Origin: Actinomycetota bacterium
GTDB lineage: Bacteria > Actinomycetota > Thermoleophilia > Solirubrobacterales > Solirubrobacteraceae
Assembly: GCA_903970315.1 (NCBI GenBank)
Contig: CAJCIJ010000105.1
Location: 1 to 26,591 of the forward strand
Reading direction: 5' to 3'
Length of the DNA stretch: 26,591 bases
Part shown: piece after piece, positions 16,258-23,158 of the stretch
How positions within the stretch are numbered: position 1 is the stretch's first letter
Layout: each line of letters opens with the position of its first letter
Translations under genes and position numbers: made by a program
The notes under the pieces: model-generated
What the model was told of the DNA's origin: nothing
What the model saw: the letters and a program-made list of their open reading frames with translations, nothing else
The model's database searches: none

Positions 16258-16285
16258 GTTCGTTGCCACCCCGCTGCCAACGAAC
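16258..16285 (+). promoter_or_regulatory. hairpin abutting the MpsC/DUF2294 start codon
   Basis: GTTCGTTG (16258-16265) and CAACGAAC (16278-16285) are perfect complements around a 12-nt loop; the second arm ends at the base before the ATG. No Shine-Dalgarno sequence is visible. The structure would cover the ribosome entry region of the ~115-nt leader and could control translation. Confidence 0.5.
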
Positions 16286-16711
16286 ATGTATGACGAGACC
16301 CGCACTCCCGCCGATACCTTCCAGGCGCCTGGGCATGACCGGGACAAGCTGATGGAGGACACGCGCCAACTGACCGGAGGCGAGCTCAACGCAGCGGTGA
16401 CCAGCGCGCTTGTGGGTATCCAGAGTGCGTATCTGGGCCGCGGGCCGAGCACGGCGTCCACCTTTCACTACAACAACGTGGTCGTGACGTTGATGACCGA
16501 CGTGCTCACCAAGGCCGAGCGGGCGCTGGCAGTAGGCGACAGCGGCGATGCCGTGGCCAACGTGCGCCGGCTCTTCCAGAAGGCCATGGAGCCCGACTTC
16601 ATCGACGCCGTCCAGCGGCTCACCGGCCGCGAGGTGAGCGCCGTGATGAGCGCCAACCATCTCGACCCGGACATCGCCGCCACAGTGTTCCTGCTGGACT
16701 CCGCGCTCTAG
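16286..16711 (+). CDS. MpsC/DUF2294 family protein
   Basis: Encodes 141 residues. The family core is clear: LTGGELNAAVTSALVGIQSAYLGRGP, then TFHYNNVVVTLMTDVLTKAERAL, FQKAMEPDFIDAVQRLTGREVSAVMSANHLDPDIAATVF. Proteins with this domain (PF10057, DUF2294) were named after MpsC, linked to a sodium-translocating, membrane-potential-generating system in Gram-positive bacteria, but many stand-alone members have no tested function. It is soluble with no membrane segment, and no MpsA/MpsB-type transporter genes are adjacent, so that role should not be assumed. In actinobacteria such genes often lie near signalling genes, as here (histidine kinase divergent, coiled-coil/EAL genes convergent 24 nt away). 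The start is fixed by the frame and by the hairpin ending at 16285. Confidence 0.85.
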   Translation: MYDETRTPADTFQAPGHDRDKLMEDTRQLTGGELNAAVTSALVGIQSAYLGRGPSTASTFHYNNVVVTLMTDVLTKAERALAVGDSGDAVANVRRLFQKAMEPDFIDAVQRLTGREVSAVMSANHLDPDIAATVFLLDSAL

Positions 16712-16735
16712 CCGCTGGGTCCTGGACGCCGCGAT

Positions 16736-17260
16736 CTAATCGCTCGGCGCGTCGCGCTCCAGCGCAGCGGCGGCGCGCCGCTTGGCTGACCGCGCCCTGC
16801 GGATCGCCTCTTCGGCGCGTTCCGTGGCGCTCGTGGCACGTTCCAACGCGGCCTGGGCACGAGCCACCCGGCTGCGCTCCAGCTCGCTTGCCGTGGCCAG
16901 GACAGCCGGCTGGCCGCCGCGGACCTCCGCCCGCTGGGTGTCGACCAGGTCCTGGCGTTCGTCGCCGCCGGACTGAGCCTGTTCAAGTTGGGCCTGGCGC
17001 AGACGGTTTCGCTGTTGACGGCGATCGATTTCGCCCTGGCGGTGCTCGAACTCGACGGTGCGGTCAAACTCGTCGGGCGGTGTTGCGGCGCGCTCCTCAT
17101 CAAGCCCGCGCTGTTGGCTGTCCAGAAGCTCCTGGCCCAGATCCATGAGCATCTGCTGGCGGTCGGCGATGCTCTGGTCGAGGTCCACCAGAGCCTGCTC
17201 CTGGTCCAGGCTCTCCTGGCCTTCGCGGCCCACGCGGCCGTCGGTCTGCTTGTCACCCAT
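16736..17260 (-). CDS. coiled-coil protein encoded downstream of the EAL phosphodiesterase
   Basis: Encodes 174 residues from the ATG at 17260, chosen because AAGGAG lies 5 nt upstream, the clearest Shine-Dalgarno sequence noticed in the window. The frame is open further up to 17317. The sequence is almost all charged helix rich in Gln, Glu, Arg and Ala: DQEQALVDLDQSIADRQQML, LGQELLDSQQRGLDEERAA, RRQQRNRLRQAQLEQAQSGG, ERAEEAIRRARSAKRRAAAAL. It has no membrane segment or signal peptide. Repeats of the DLDQSIADRQQ kind are known from N-terminal coiled coils of actinobacterial GGDEF and ANTAR signalling proteins, so this may be a detached oligomerisation partner. It follows the EAL gene by 53 nt on the same strand and is probably cotranscribed. 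No function is assigned. Confidence 0.75.
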   Translation of the reverse strand: MGDKQTDGRVGREGQESLDQEQALVDLDQSIADRQQMLMDLGQELLDSQQRGLDEERAATPPDEFDRTVEFEHRQGEIDRRQQRNRLRQAQLEQAQSGGDERQDLVDTQRAEVRGGQPAVLATASELERSRVARAQAALERATSATERAEEAIRRARSAKRRAAAALERDAPSD

Positions 17261-17313
17261 CGCTGCTCCTTCTCGTTGACTTGTATCGCTCATGCGCTCA
17301 TGTGACCCGCGGC

Positions 17314-19002
17314 TCACGCCACCTGCGCCAGCCCTCCCTCAACCGGCCTCTGTGGCGGGGCGGGGCGCCCAATGTGAAAGCCCTGGGCGAAGTCCACGCC
17401 CAGCGCCCGCAACACGTCCAGGGTCTCGTGGTCCTCGACGCCCTCTGCGACCGTCCTGAGCCCAAACGAGTCGGCCAGCGACACAACGGCCTGGACGACG
17501 TGGCGGCTGGCGGGACTGCTGACCACGTCGCGGACGAACTCAATGTCGATCTTCAGGTAGTCGACGGGCAGGTGCTTGAGGTAGGTGAAGCTGCCGTAGC
17601 CGGTGCCGAAGTCATCCAGCGCCAGGCCGCATCCCAGCTCTTGCAGGCCTTTGGCGAAGGCCAGCGCCAACGCCTCGTCGGCGACGATCGCGGTCTCGGT
17701 TATCTCGAAGACGAGCAGCGACGGGTCGGTCCCCTCGCGCTCCAGGCTTCGGGCGATGTAGTCCAGCGTGGTCAGGTCGCCGAGCGTACGCGAGGAGATG
17801 TTGATCTGGGCGGGGCGCCCGCTGGCCACGAGCCGGGCCGCCTGGCGGATCACCCACCGGTCGATGTCGGCAATCAGGCCGTACTGCTCGGCCGCCTCGA
17901 TGAACGCCCCCGGCCCGACGACGTTTCCGTCGGGTTCACACATGCGCAGCAGCAGCTCGCGCTGGACCGTATCGCCGGTTTCCAGGTCGATGATCGGCTG
18001 CGCGTAGAGCACGAACATGTCGTCGGCCAGCGCCACCCTGATCCGGTCCAGGACCTGCAGCTTCTCGGCATCCATGCGCAGGGCCTCTTCGCGCACCCTG
18101 CGCTCGGAGATGTCCTCGAATACCACCACACAACCCTCGACACTCCCCTCGCTGATCAGCGGCGAGGCCGTGTAGGCGACCGGGAGGGCGCGGCCGCTGC
18201 GGTCGACGAAGACCTCATCGTCGATGCGGCTGACGTCGCCGGTCCGACATGTTGCGAGGATCTGGCACTCGCTGGCCGGCAGCTCAGAGCCATCGGCACG
18301 CACGCTGTGCGTTATCGGGTGCATACGGCGGCCCAGCAGATCGTGGCGCGACCAGCCCAGCAGCGTTTCGCTTGCCTGGTTCATGTAGGTGACGCGCCCC
18401 TCGACATCCAGCGTGAACATGCCCTCGGCCATGGAGTCGGTAACTGCACGCAGGTAGTTGCGCGTGGACAGCAGCTTGCGACGGTCCTGCACACGCTCGG
18501 TGGTGTCGTGGTGGGCCACCACCACGTGCCCATCGCCGGGACCCTCGTAGAGCATCGCGTTCAACGACAAGGTGCGATCGCCCACGGTGTGCTCCACTGA
18601 GACCTGGCGGGTGGTGCCGAAGATGACCGAGCGAAGCCCCGCCCCCGGGTTACCCGGCGCGTGAGCCTCGGCGACTGCAAAGGCGTCCAGGTAGTTGCCC
18701 CCCACGCCGACCACGTCGCCGTCGCCCGCGATCACCGACTGGTCCCACGCCCGGTTGGTCAGCAGCACCTCGGCGCTACCGTCAAGCACCGCGATCTTCG
18801 TGGGGATCGAGTCAAGCGTGGCCTGCAGGAGCGCCACGGAGTGCAGTCCCACCTGCCCGGCCGACTGTTCAGGCGCACGCTCCTCGTCAAGACTGAGCGG
18901 CTGCTCGTGCGGGTGTCCACTCTGCGCGGCGTGCGCGGCTCGGACGTCCTGGCTGCTGGAAGGCGGCGGGCGGTCGGCGCTGGCCCGACGGGTCGGCATC
19001 AT
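17314..19002 (-). CDS. PAS-PAS-EAL cyclic-di-GMP phosphodiesterase
   Basis: Encodes 562 residues. PAS domains lie at about 57-170 (IAVLDGSAEVLLTNRAWDQS) and 185-303 (GMFTLDVEGRVTYMNQASETLLGW, ending FEDISERRVREEAL), followed by an EAL domain at about 320-550. There is no GGDEF domain and no membrane segment. The catalytic set looks complete: E349 in RELLLR (an ELL variant of the EAL signature), N401 in INISSR, E433 in VFEITETAI, the DD pair at 463-464 in LDDFGTGYGSF, K484 in DYLKID, E520 in VAEGVED and Q540 in AQGFHIGRP. It should hydrolyse cyclic-di-GMP to pGpG under PAS control. A cyclic-di-GMP riboswitch occurs elsewhere in this window (8895-8975). The start MMPTRR is preceded by inverted ATCGACCG repeats. 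Confidence 0.92.
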   Translation of the reverse strand: MMPTRRASADRPPPSSSQDVRAAHAAQSGHPHEQPLSLDEERAPEQSAGQVGLHSVALLQATLDSIPTKIAVLDGSAEVLLTNRAWDQSVIAGDGDVVGVGGNYLDAFAVAEAHAPGNPGAGLRSVIFGTTRQVSVEHTVGDRTLSLNAMLYEGPGDGHVVVAHHDTTERVQDRRKLLSTRNYLRAVTDSMAEGMFTLDVEGRVTYMNQASETLLGWSRHDLLGRRMHPITHSVRADGSELPASECQILATCRTGDVSRIDDEVFVDRSGRALPVAYTASPLISEGSVEGCVVVFEDISERRVREEALRMDAEKLQVLDRIRVALADDMFVLYAQPIIDLETGDTVQRELLLRMCEPDGNVVGPGAFIEAAEQYGLIADIDRWVIRQAARLVASGRPAQINISSRTLGDLTTLDYIARSLEREGTDPSLLVFEITETAIVADEALALAFAKGLQELGCGLALDDFGTGYGSFTYLKHLPVDYLKIDIEFVRDVVSSPASRHVVQAVVSLADSFGLRTVAEGVEDHETLDVLRALGVDFAQGFHIGRPAPPQRPVEGGLAQVA

Positions 19003-19011
19003 GGTTCATTT

Positions 19012-19046
19012 ATCGACCGCTAGTCCGCGCAGCGGGATCGGTCGAT
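19012..19046. promoter_or_regulatory. inverted repeat ATCGACCG-N19-CGGTCGAT between the EAL and ABC genes
   Basis: ATCGACCG (19012-19019) and CGGTCGAT (19039-19046) are perfect inverted copies in the 94-nt divergent gap. Their core ATCGACC also heads the three tandem 21-bp repeats before ftsH/pfk, and occurs once near the riboswitch promoter (9093-9099). The left arm starts 10 nt from the EAL start codon. Confidence 0.4.
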
Positions 19047-19084
19047 GGGCGTATGGGCGGCCCATCCTCCCCGCTGGCCGCGAC

Positions 19085-19090
19085 TATGCT
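19085..19090 (+). promoter_or_regulatory. -10-like box TATGCT before the second ABC operon
   Basis: TATGCT is followed by exactly 6 nt and then the GTG at 19097. This supports both the GTG start and a leaderless mRNA; no Shine-Dalgarno sequence is present. Confidence 0.5.
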
Positions 19091-19096
19091 CACCGC

Positions 19097-20068
19097 GTGG
19101 GAGGCGACAGCGCACAGGCGACGCAAGCCGTGATCCGGACCGAGGGGCTGACCAAGGTCTACCCCGGCGCCGACTTCGCGGCAGTCGATGGGCTGGATCT
19201 GAGCGTGGGCGCCGGCGAGATCTTCGGCCTCCTGGGCCCAAACGGTGCAGGCAAGACCACCACGGCGGGCATGCTCACGACCCGCGTGCTGCCCACCGCG
19301 GGCGACGCCTTCGTGGGGCCCGTGGATGTCGTCGCCCACCCGGCACTGGCCAAGCAGCTGATCGGCATCGTCTCCCAGCAGAACACGCTTGACCGCCAGC
19401 TGACCGTGTGGGAGAACCTCTACTTCCACGGCCGGCTGTTCGGCATCGCAGCGGGCGAGTCCCGGCGCATCGCCGACGAGCTGCTGGACCAGTTTGCGCT
19501 GTCGAAGTGGGCCAAGGCCTCGGTATATGCGCTGTCAGGGGGGATGGCGCAGCGGCTGATGATGGCGCGGGCGATCTTCCACAGGCCCGCGGTGCTGTTC
19601 CTGGACGAGCCCACGGCGGGCCTTGACCCGCAGAGCCGCCTGGCGCTCTGGGAGCTGTTGGAGCAGCTCAACGGCGAAGGCCAGACGGTGCTGCTGACGA
19701 CGCACTACATGGAGGAGGCCGACCACCTCTGCGACCGCGTGGCGATCATGGACCACGGCAAGATCCTGGCCCTGGACACGCCGGCGGCGCTGAAGACGAT
19801 GGTGGGAGCGGACACGGTCGTGACGGTCAAGGCCGACGGCGACCCGGAAGCGCTGATCGACGTGCTCTCGGCCGAGCTCGGCTCGGTCCGCAGCGCGCGC
19901 GTGGTTGAAGGCAGCGTGGAGCTGGGAGTGGCCGGCGTGGACCGGTTGGTGCCGCGGGTGGTGGACGCGGCGGAGGCCGGGGGCTTCCAGGTCGCCGACC
20001 TCTCGGTGTCAGAGCCGACCCTTGAGAACGTCTTCATAAGCCTCACGGGCAAGGAGCTGCGCGACTGA
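19097..20068 (+). CDS. ABC transporter ATP-binding protein, DrrA-like
   Basis: Encodes 323 residues from the GTG at 19097; the longer frame runs back into the antisense of the EAL gene and is rejected. Motifs are Walker A GPNGAGKTTT, Q-loop GIVSQQNTLDRQLTVWENL, signature LSGGMAQRLMMARAI, Walker B VLFLDEPTAGLDPQSR and the H-loop in LLTTHYMEEADHLCDRVAI. The C-terminal ~90 residues, with DTVVTVKADGDPEALID and the closing PTLENVFISLTGKELRD, are the accessory domain of the DrrA/daunorubicin-resistance family. It should energise export by the permease whose ATG overlaps its stop by one base (TGATG). Drug, lipid or polymer export is possible; the substrate is unknown. Confidence 0.92.
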   Translation: MGGDSAQATQAVIRTEGLTKVYPGADFAAVDGLDLSVGAGEIFGLLGPNGAGKTTTAGMLTTRVLPTAGDAFVGPVDVVAHPALAKQLIGIVSQQNTLDRQLTVWENLYFHGRLFGIAAGESRRIADELLDQFALSKWAKASVYALSGGMAQRLMMARAIFHRPAVLFLDEPTAGLDPQSRLALWELLEQLNGEGQTVLLTTHYMEEADHLCDRVAIMDHGKILALDTPAALKTMVGADTVVTVKADGDPEALIDVLSAELGSVRSARVVEGSVELGVAGVDRLVPRVVDAAEAGGFQVADLSVSEPTLENVFISLTGKELRD

Positions 20069-20955
20069 TGGCCGCCTCGGGTACCCAAACGGAGGCCGCG
20101 CCGACGCGCATCGACGTGGCGCCAACACGTTCGGCGTTTGCCGCCAGCCGCACGGCGCTCGGGGCTTTGGTCCTGCGCGATCTGGTCGTGCTGAAGAAGA
20201 ACTTCGGCGAATTCGTCGTGCGCACGCTGATCCAGCCGCTGCTCCTGGTCTTTGTCTTTCTTTACGTGTTCCCGTCGATCGGCCAGGGCGTGGGCGGCGG
20301 CTCGGCACACGGGTCGGAGTCGGACTTCGCCACCGTGCTGATCCCGGGCGTGGTGGCGATCTCGATCATGTTCCAGGGCATCCAGGCGGTCGCGCTCCAG
20401 CTCTCCACGGAGTTCGGCTTCACGCGCGAGATCGAGGACCGCGTGCAAGCGCCGTGCCCGATCTGGCTGGTCGCCCTTTCCAAGGTGCTCTCCGGCGCGG
20501 TCCAGGGGCTGCTGGCGGCGCTGATCGTCTTTCCGATCGCGGCTGTCGTGCATGCCTCAAGCGTGCACGCCCACCTGCACGTGCACTGGGCGATCGTGCT
20601 CACCCTGATCCCGCTGGCATGCGTGACCATGTCGGCACTGGGCCTGCTGCTGGGCACCGCCTTTGAGCCGCGCAACATCGGCCTGATGTTCGGCTTCGTG
20701 GTGCTGCCGCTGACCTTCCTGGGCGGCACCTACTACCAGTGGACGCGGCTGTCGGCGGTGCGCATCGACGGCGTCCACTGGCTTCAGATCGTGGTGCTCG
20801 TCAACCCGCTGATCTATGTCGCCGAGGGGATGCGCGCGGGGCTGACACCGATATCGCACATGCACCTGTACATCGTCTACCCCGTGCTGGTGGGCTTCGG
20901 GGCGGCGTTTTTGACACTGGGGCTGCGCAAGTTCTCCTCGCGCGTGCTGGCCTGA
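20068..20955 (+). CDS. ABC-2 type permease, DrrB-like
   Basis: Encodes 295 residues. After a hydrophilic N-terminus of ~50 residues there are six hydrophobic segments, including TLIQPLLLVFVFLYVFPSI, FATVLIPGVVAISIMFQGI, VLSGAVQGLLAALIVFPIAA, IVLTLIPLACVTMSALGLLL and FGFVVLPLTFLGGTYY. The phrases FTREIEDRVQAPCPIWLVALSK and PLTFLGGTYYQW are characteristic of DrrB-type permeases. An AAGGAG sequence 11 nt before the ATG and the one-base overlap with the ATPase gene indicate coupled translation. Its last 79 nt overlap the end of ftsH on the other strand. Confidence 0.9.
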   Translation: MAASGTQTEAAPTRIDVAPTRSAFAASRTALGALVLRDLVVLKKNFGEFVVRTLIQPLLLVFVFLYVFPSIGQGVGGGSAHGSESDFATVLIPGVVAISIMFQGIQAVALQLSTEFGFTREIEDRVQAPCPIWLVALSKVLSGAVQGLLAALIVFPIAAVVHASSVHAHLHVHWAIVLTLIPLACVTMSALGLLLGTAFEPRNIGLMFGFVVLPLTFLGGTYYQWTRLSAVRIDGVHWLQIVVLVNPLIYVAEGMRAGLTPISHMHLYIVYPVLVGFGAAFLTLGLRKFSSRVLA

Positions 20956-22967
20956 GGCCCAGCCGTCTCGGCCAACGTGCCGGCGGCCGCGTAGGCGTCC
21001 AGTGCGTCCAGTGTCTCGTTCTTCAGCAGCGCCTGGGCAAGGGACTCCAGTTGATCGCGGTGGTCGGCAAGAAGTTGCGTGACCTCCTGGTGGGCCGTGT
21101 CGACCATCCGCCTGACCTCCTCATCGACGAGCCGCTGCGTGGACTCCGAGGTGACGCTCACCCCCGGAAGAAAAGGCCCTTCGCCGTCGGCGGGAAGCAC
21201 CGCGATGGGGCCCACCGCCTCGCTCATGCCCCAGCGCCCGACCATCTGGCGCGCGATCATGGTCAGCTGCTGAATGTCTGACTCTGCGCCCGTGGTGATG
21301 GTGCCGTAGACGACCTCCTCGGCGACCCGCCCGCCCAGGGCCACGCGGATCTTTGCCTGCAGATCCTCCAGCGAATAGGAGACGCGATCGGTGTCGGGCG
21401 TCGACAGCGTCACGCCCAGCGCCATCCCGCGTGGGATGATCGACACCTTGCGCACGGGGTCGGCGCCCGGGGTGAGCATGCCCACGAGTGCGTGGCCGGA
21501 CTCGTGGTAGGCGGTGCGCTCGCGGTCTGCCTCCGACAGCAGAATGCCGCGTGGGGAGCCGAGCATGATCTTCTCCAGCGAGTCGGTGAGGTCGGCCATC
21601 TCGACCTTCTCGTGGTTTCGGCGCGCCGCCAGCAGCGCGGCCTCGTTGGCGAGGTTGGCCAGATCGGCGCCCACCATCCCAGGCGTGCTTGCGGCCAGCG
21701 CATCGAGATCGACGCTCTTTGCCAGCGGGATCGAGCGCGTGTGGACTTCCAGGATTTCGCGCCGGCCCGTGCGGTCCGGAGCCTGCACGGCGACGCGGCG
21801 GTCAAAGCGCCCGGCGCGCAACAGCGCCGAGTCAAGGACATCGGGCCGGTTGGTGGCTGCCAGCACGACCACCGCCTCGGAGCTCTCAAAGCCGTCCATT
21901 TCCGTGAGGATCTGATCCAGCGTCTGCTCGCGCTCGTCGTTTGAGCCCGTGACCGAGACCGAGCCCTGGCGCGAGCGGCCGATGGCGTCGAGCTCGTCGA
22001 TGAAGATGATCGAGGGGGCGGCCTCCTTGGCCTTGGCGAACAGGTCGCGCACACGCGAGGCGCCGACGCCCACGATCGCCTCGATGAACTCCGATGCCGA
22101 GATCGAGAAGAACGCGGCATGAGCCTCGCCGGCGACGGCTCGGGCCAGCAGCGTCTTGCCGGTACCGGGTGCCCCCGAGAGCAGCACACCGTGGGGCATG
22201 CGCCCGCCCAGGCGGCCGTATCGCTCGGGGCTGCGCAGGAAGTCCACGATCTCGGTCAGCTCGGCCTTGGCCTCGTCGATGCCGGCGACGTCGGCGAAGG
22301 TGACCAGGATCTTTTCCGGGTCTACCTTGCGGGCTTGCGAGCGCCCGAAGTTGCCCAGTGCCCCCATCCCACCTCCGGCCTTGGCCATACGGCGGGCGAG
22401 CAACACGAACAGGCCCACGATCAGCAGCGTGGGCCCAAAGCCCAGCAGCAGCTCGCTCAGCAGCGAGGTCGTGGCTTCGGTGGACTTGGCGTTGACCTGC
22501 ACGCCCTTTTCCTGGAGCAGCGCCGAGAGCTCGCTGCCGTTCCAGAAGGACGGCACCTGGGTCGCGAACAACGTCGACGGCGTGGACTTCTTGTCCCCCG
22601 CCGGGTAGCGCAGCTTGGTGGTGAACGTGCCCTGGATCGTGTCGCCCTTGGCCGAGATCGATTTGACGTGTCCCGCGTGGACCTGCGAGAGGAAGTAGGG
22701 ATTGAACGAAACGGTCACCCGTGGCTGGCCGGTAGTGGGGGTGAACAGCAGAACCGACAGCCAGTTCAGGGCAACCAGGGCGACCACGAACCACAGAAAC
22801 CCGCGCGTGCGGTGCGCCGGTGGCCCCTTGGGTGTCTGCTCGGGCATGCCGCGGCCGTCCGGCGCCGGTGAGACGTGCCAGCCGCGCTTGTCACGCGGCA
22901 GGCGGGGATGGGCGCCGGAAGGGCTGCCGCTCACATCGTCGGAGTCGCTTGGCGGCTTGGGAGGCAC
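20877..22967 (-). CDS. ftsH: ATP-dependent zinc metalloprotease FtsH
   Basis: Encodes 696 residues. It degrades membrane and some soluble proteins as a membrane-bound hexamer. A Pro-rich N-terminal extension (~55 residues) precedes TM1 (about 57-76). An extracytoplasmic domain and TM2 (about 172-192) follow, then the AAA+ domain with Walker A GAPGTGKT (265-272), Walker B IIFIDELDAIGR and the second region of homology ATNRPDVLDSALLRAGRFDRR. The protease domain has the zinc site HESGH (488-492) and the third ligand Asp at 564 in TTGAESDIQQL. At the pore loop the usual FVG is IVG here (EFIEAIVGVGASRV, Ile 298), an unusual change. The GTG start at 22967 is used; MPEQTPKG 40 residues later is an alternative. 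The final ~26 residues are antisense to the DrrB-like permease gene. It is divergent from the phosphofructokinase gene. Confidence 0.93.
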   Translation of the reverse strand: MPPKPPSDSDDVSGSPSGAHPRLPRDKRGWHVSPAPDGRGMPEQTPKGPPAHRTRGFLWFVVALVALNWLSVLLFTPTTGQPRVTVSFNPYFLSQVHAGHVKSISAKGDTIQGTFTTKLRYPAGDKKSTPSTLFATQVPSFWNGSELSALLQEKGVQVNAKSTEATTSLLSELLLGFGPTLLIVGLFVLLARRMAKAGGGMGALGNFGRSQARKVDPEKILVTFADVAGIDEAKAELTEIVDFLRSPERYGRLGGRMPHGVLLSGAPGTGKTLLARAVAGEAHAAFFSISASEFIEAIVGVGASRVRDLFAKAKEAAPSIIFIDELDAIGRSRQGSVSVTGSNDEREQTLDQILTEMDGFESSEAVVVLAATNRPDVLDSALLRAGRFDRRVAVQAPDRTGRREILEVHTRSIPLAKSVDLDALAASTPGMVGADLANLANEAALLAARRNHEKVEMADLTDSLEKIMLGSPRGILLSEADRERTAYHESGHALVGMLTPGADPVRKVSIIPRGMALGVTLSTPDTDRVSYSLEDLQAKIRVALGGRVAEEVVYGTITTGAESDIQQLTMIARQMVGRWGMSEAVGPIAVLPADGEGPFLPGVSVTSESTQRLVDEEVRRMVDTAHQEVTQLLADHRDQLESLAQALLKNETLDALDAYAAAGTLAETAGPQASTREENLRSPSVKNAAPKPTSTG

Positions 22968-22976
22968 CGTATGTGG

Positions 22977-22982
22977 ATCTTA
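22977..22982 (-). promoter_or_regulatory. -10-like box TAAGAT before ftsH
   Basis: On the minus strand TAAGAT ends 9 nt before the GTG at 22967. It supports that start over the internal Met. No -35 consensus is visible; the 21-bp repeats lie 80-140 nt upstream. Confidence 0.4.
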
Positions 22983-23059
22983 GGGGCCCGCGTCGGTTGG
23001 CCCGTCACGTTGCCCCTCGCGGCACCTACCGCGACACCCGTCGCCGACGCGGCCTTGGC

Positions 23060-23122
23060 CCATCGACCACAATCGGTGCCCCATCGACCACAGCCCTCGG
23101 CCAATCGACCACAATCAAGGGT
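23060..23122. repeat. three tandem 21-bp units with core ATCGACCACA, probable operator array
   Basis: The 10-mer ATCGACCACA occurs at 23062-23071, 23083-23092 and 23104-23113, exactly 21 bp apart. Only the core and one or two flanking bases are conserved; the rest of each unit differs. Two helical turns of spacing put the cores on one face of the DNA, as for cooperative binding of a regulator. The array fills the middle of the 191-nt gap between the divergent ftsH and phosphofructokinase genes. The regulator is not known to me. Confidence 0.7.
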
Positions 23123-23158
23123 GCAGGAGGCAAACGAACCTGAAGGGAGCCTGGCCCG

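Noticed and set aside
16110..16352. 80-codon plus-strand ORF overlapping the MpsC-like start
   Set aside because: No coding character, and it conflicts with the clear DUF2294 frame.
18695..19096. Upstream extension of the DrrA-like ATPase
   Set aside because: It is antisense to the EAL protein gene. The GTG at 19097 has a -10 box at the right spacing and lies just before the conserved ATPase start.
23060..23122. CRISPR-like array
   Set aside because: Only three units, 10-bp cores and 11-bp spacers, in a promoter region without cas genes; operator sites explain it better.
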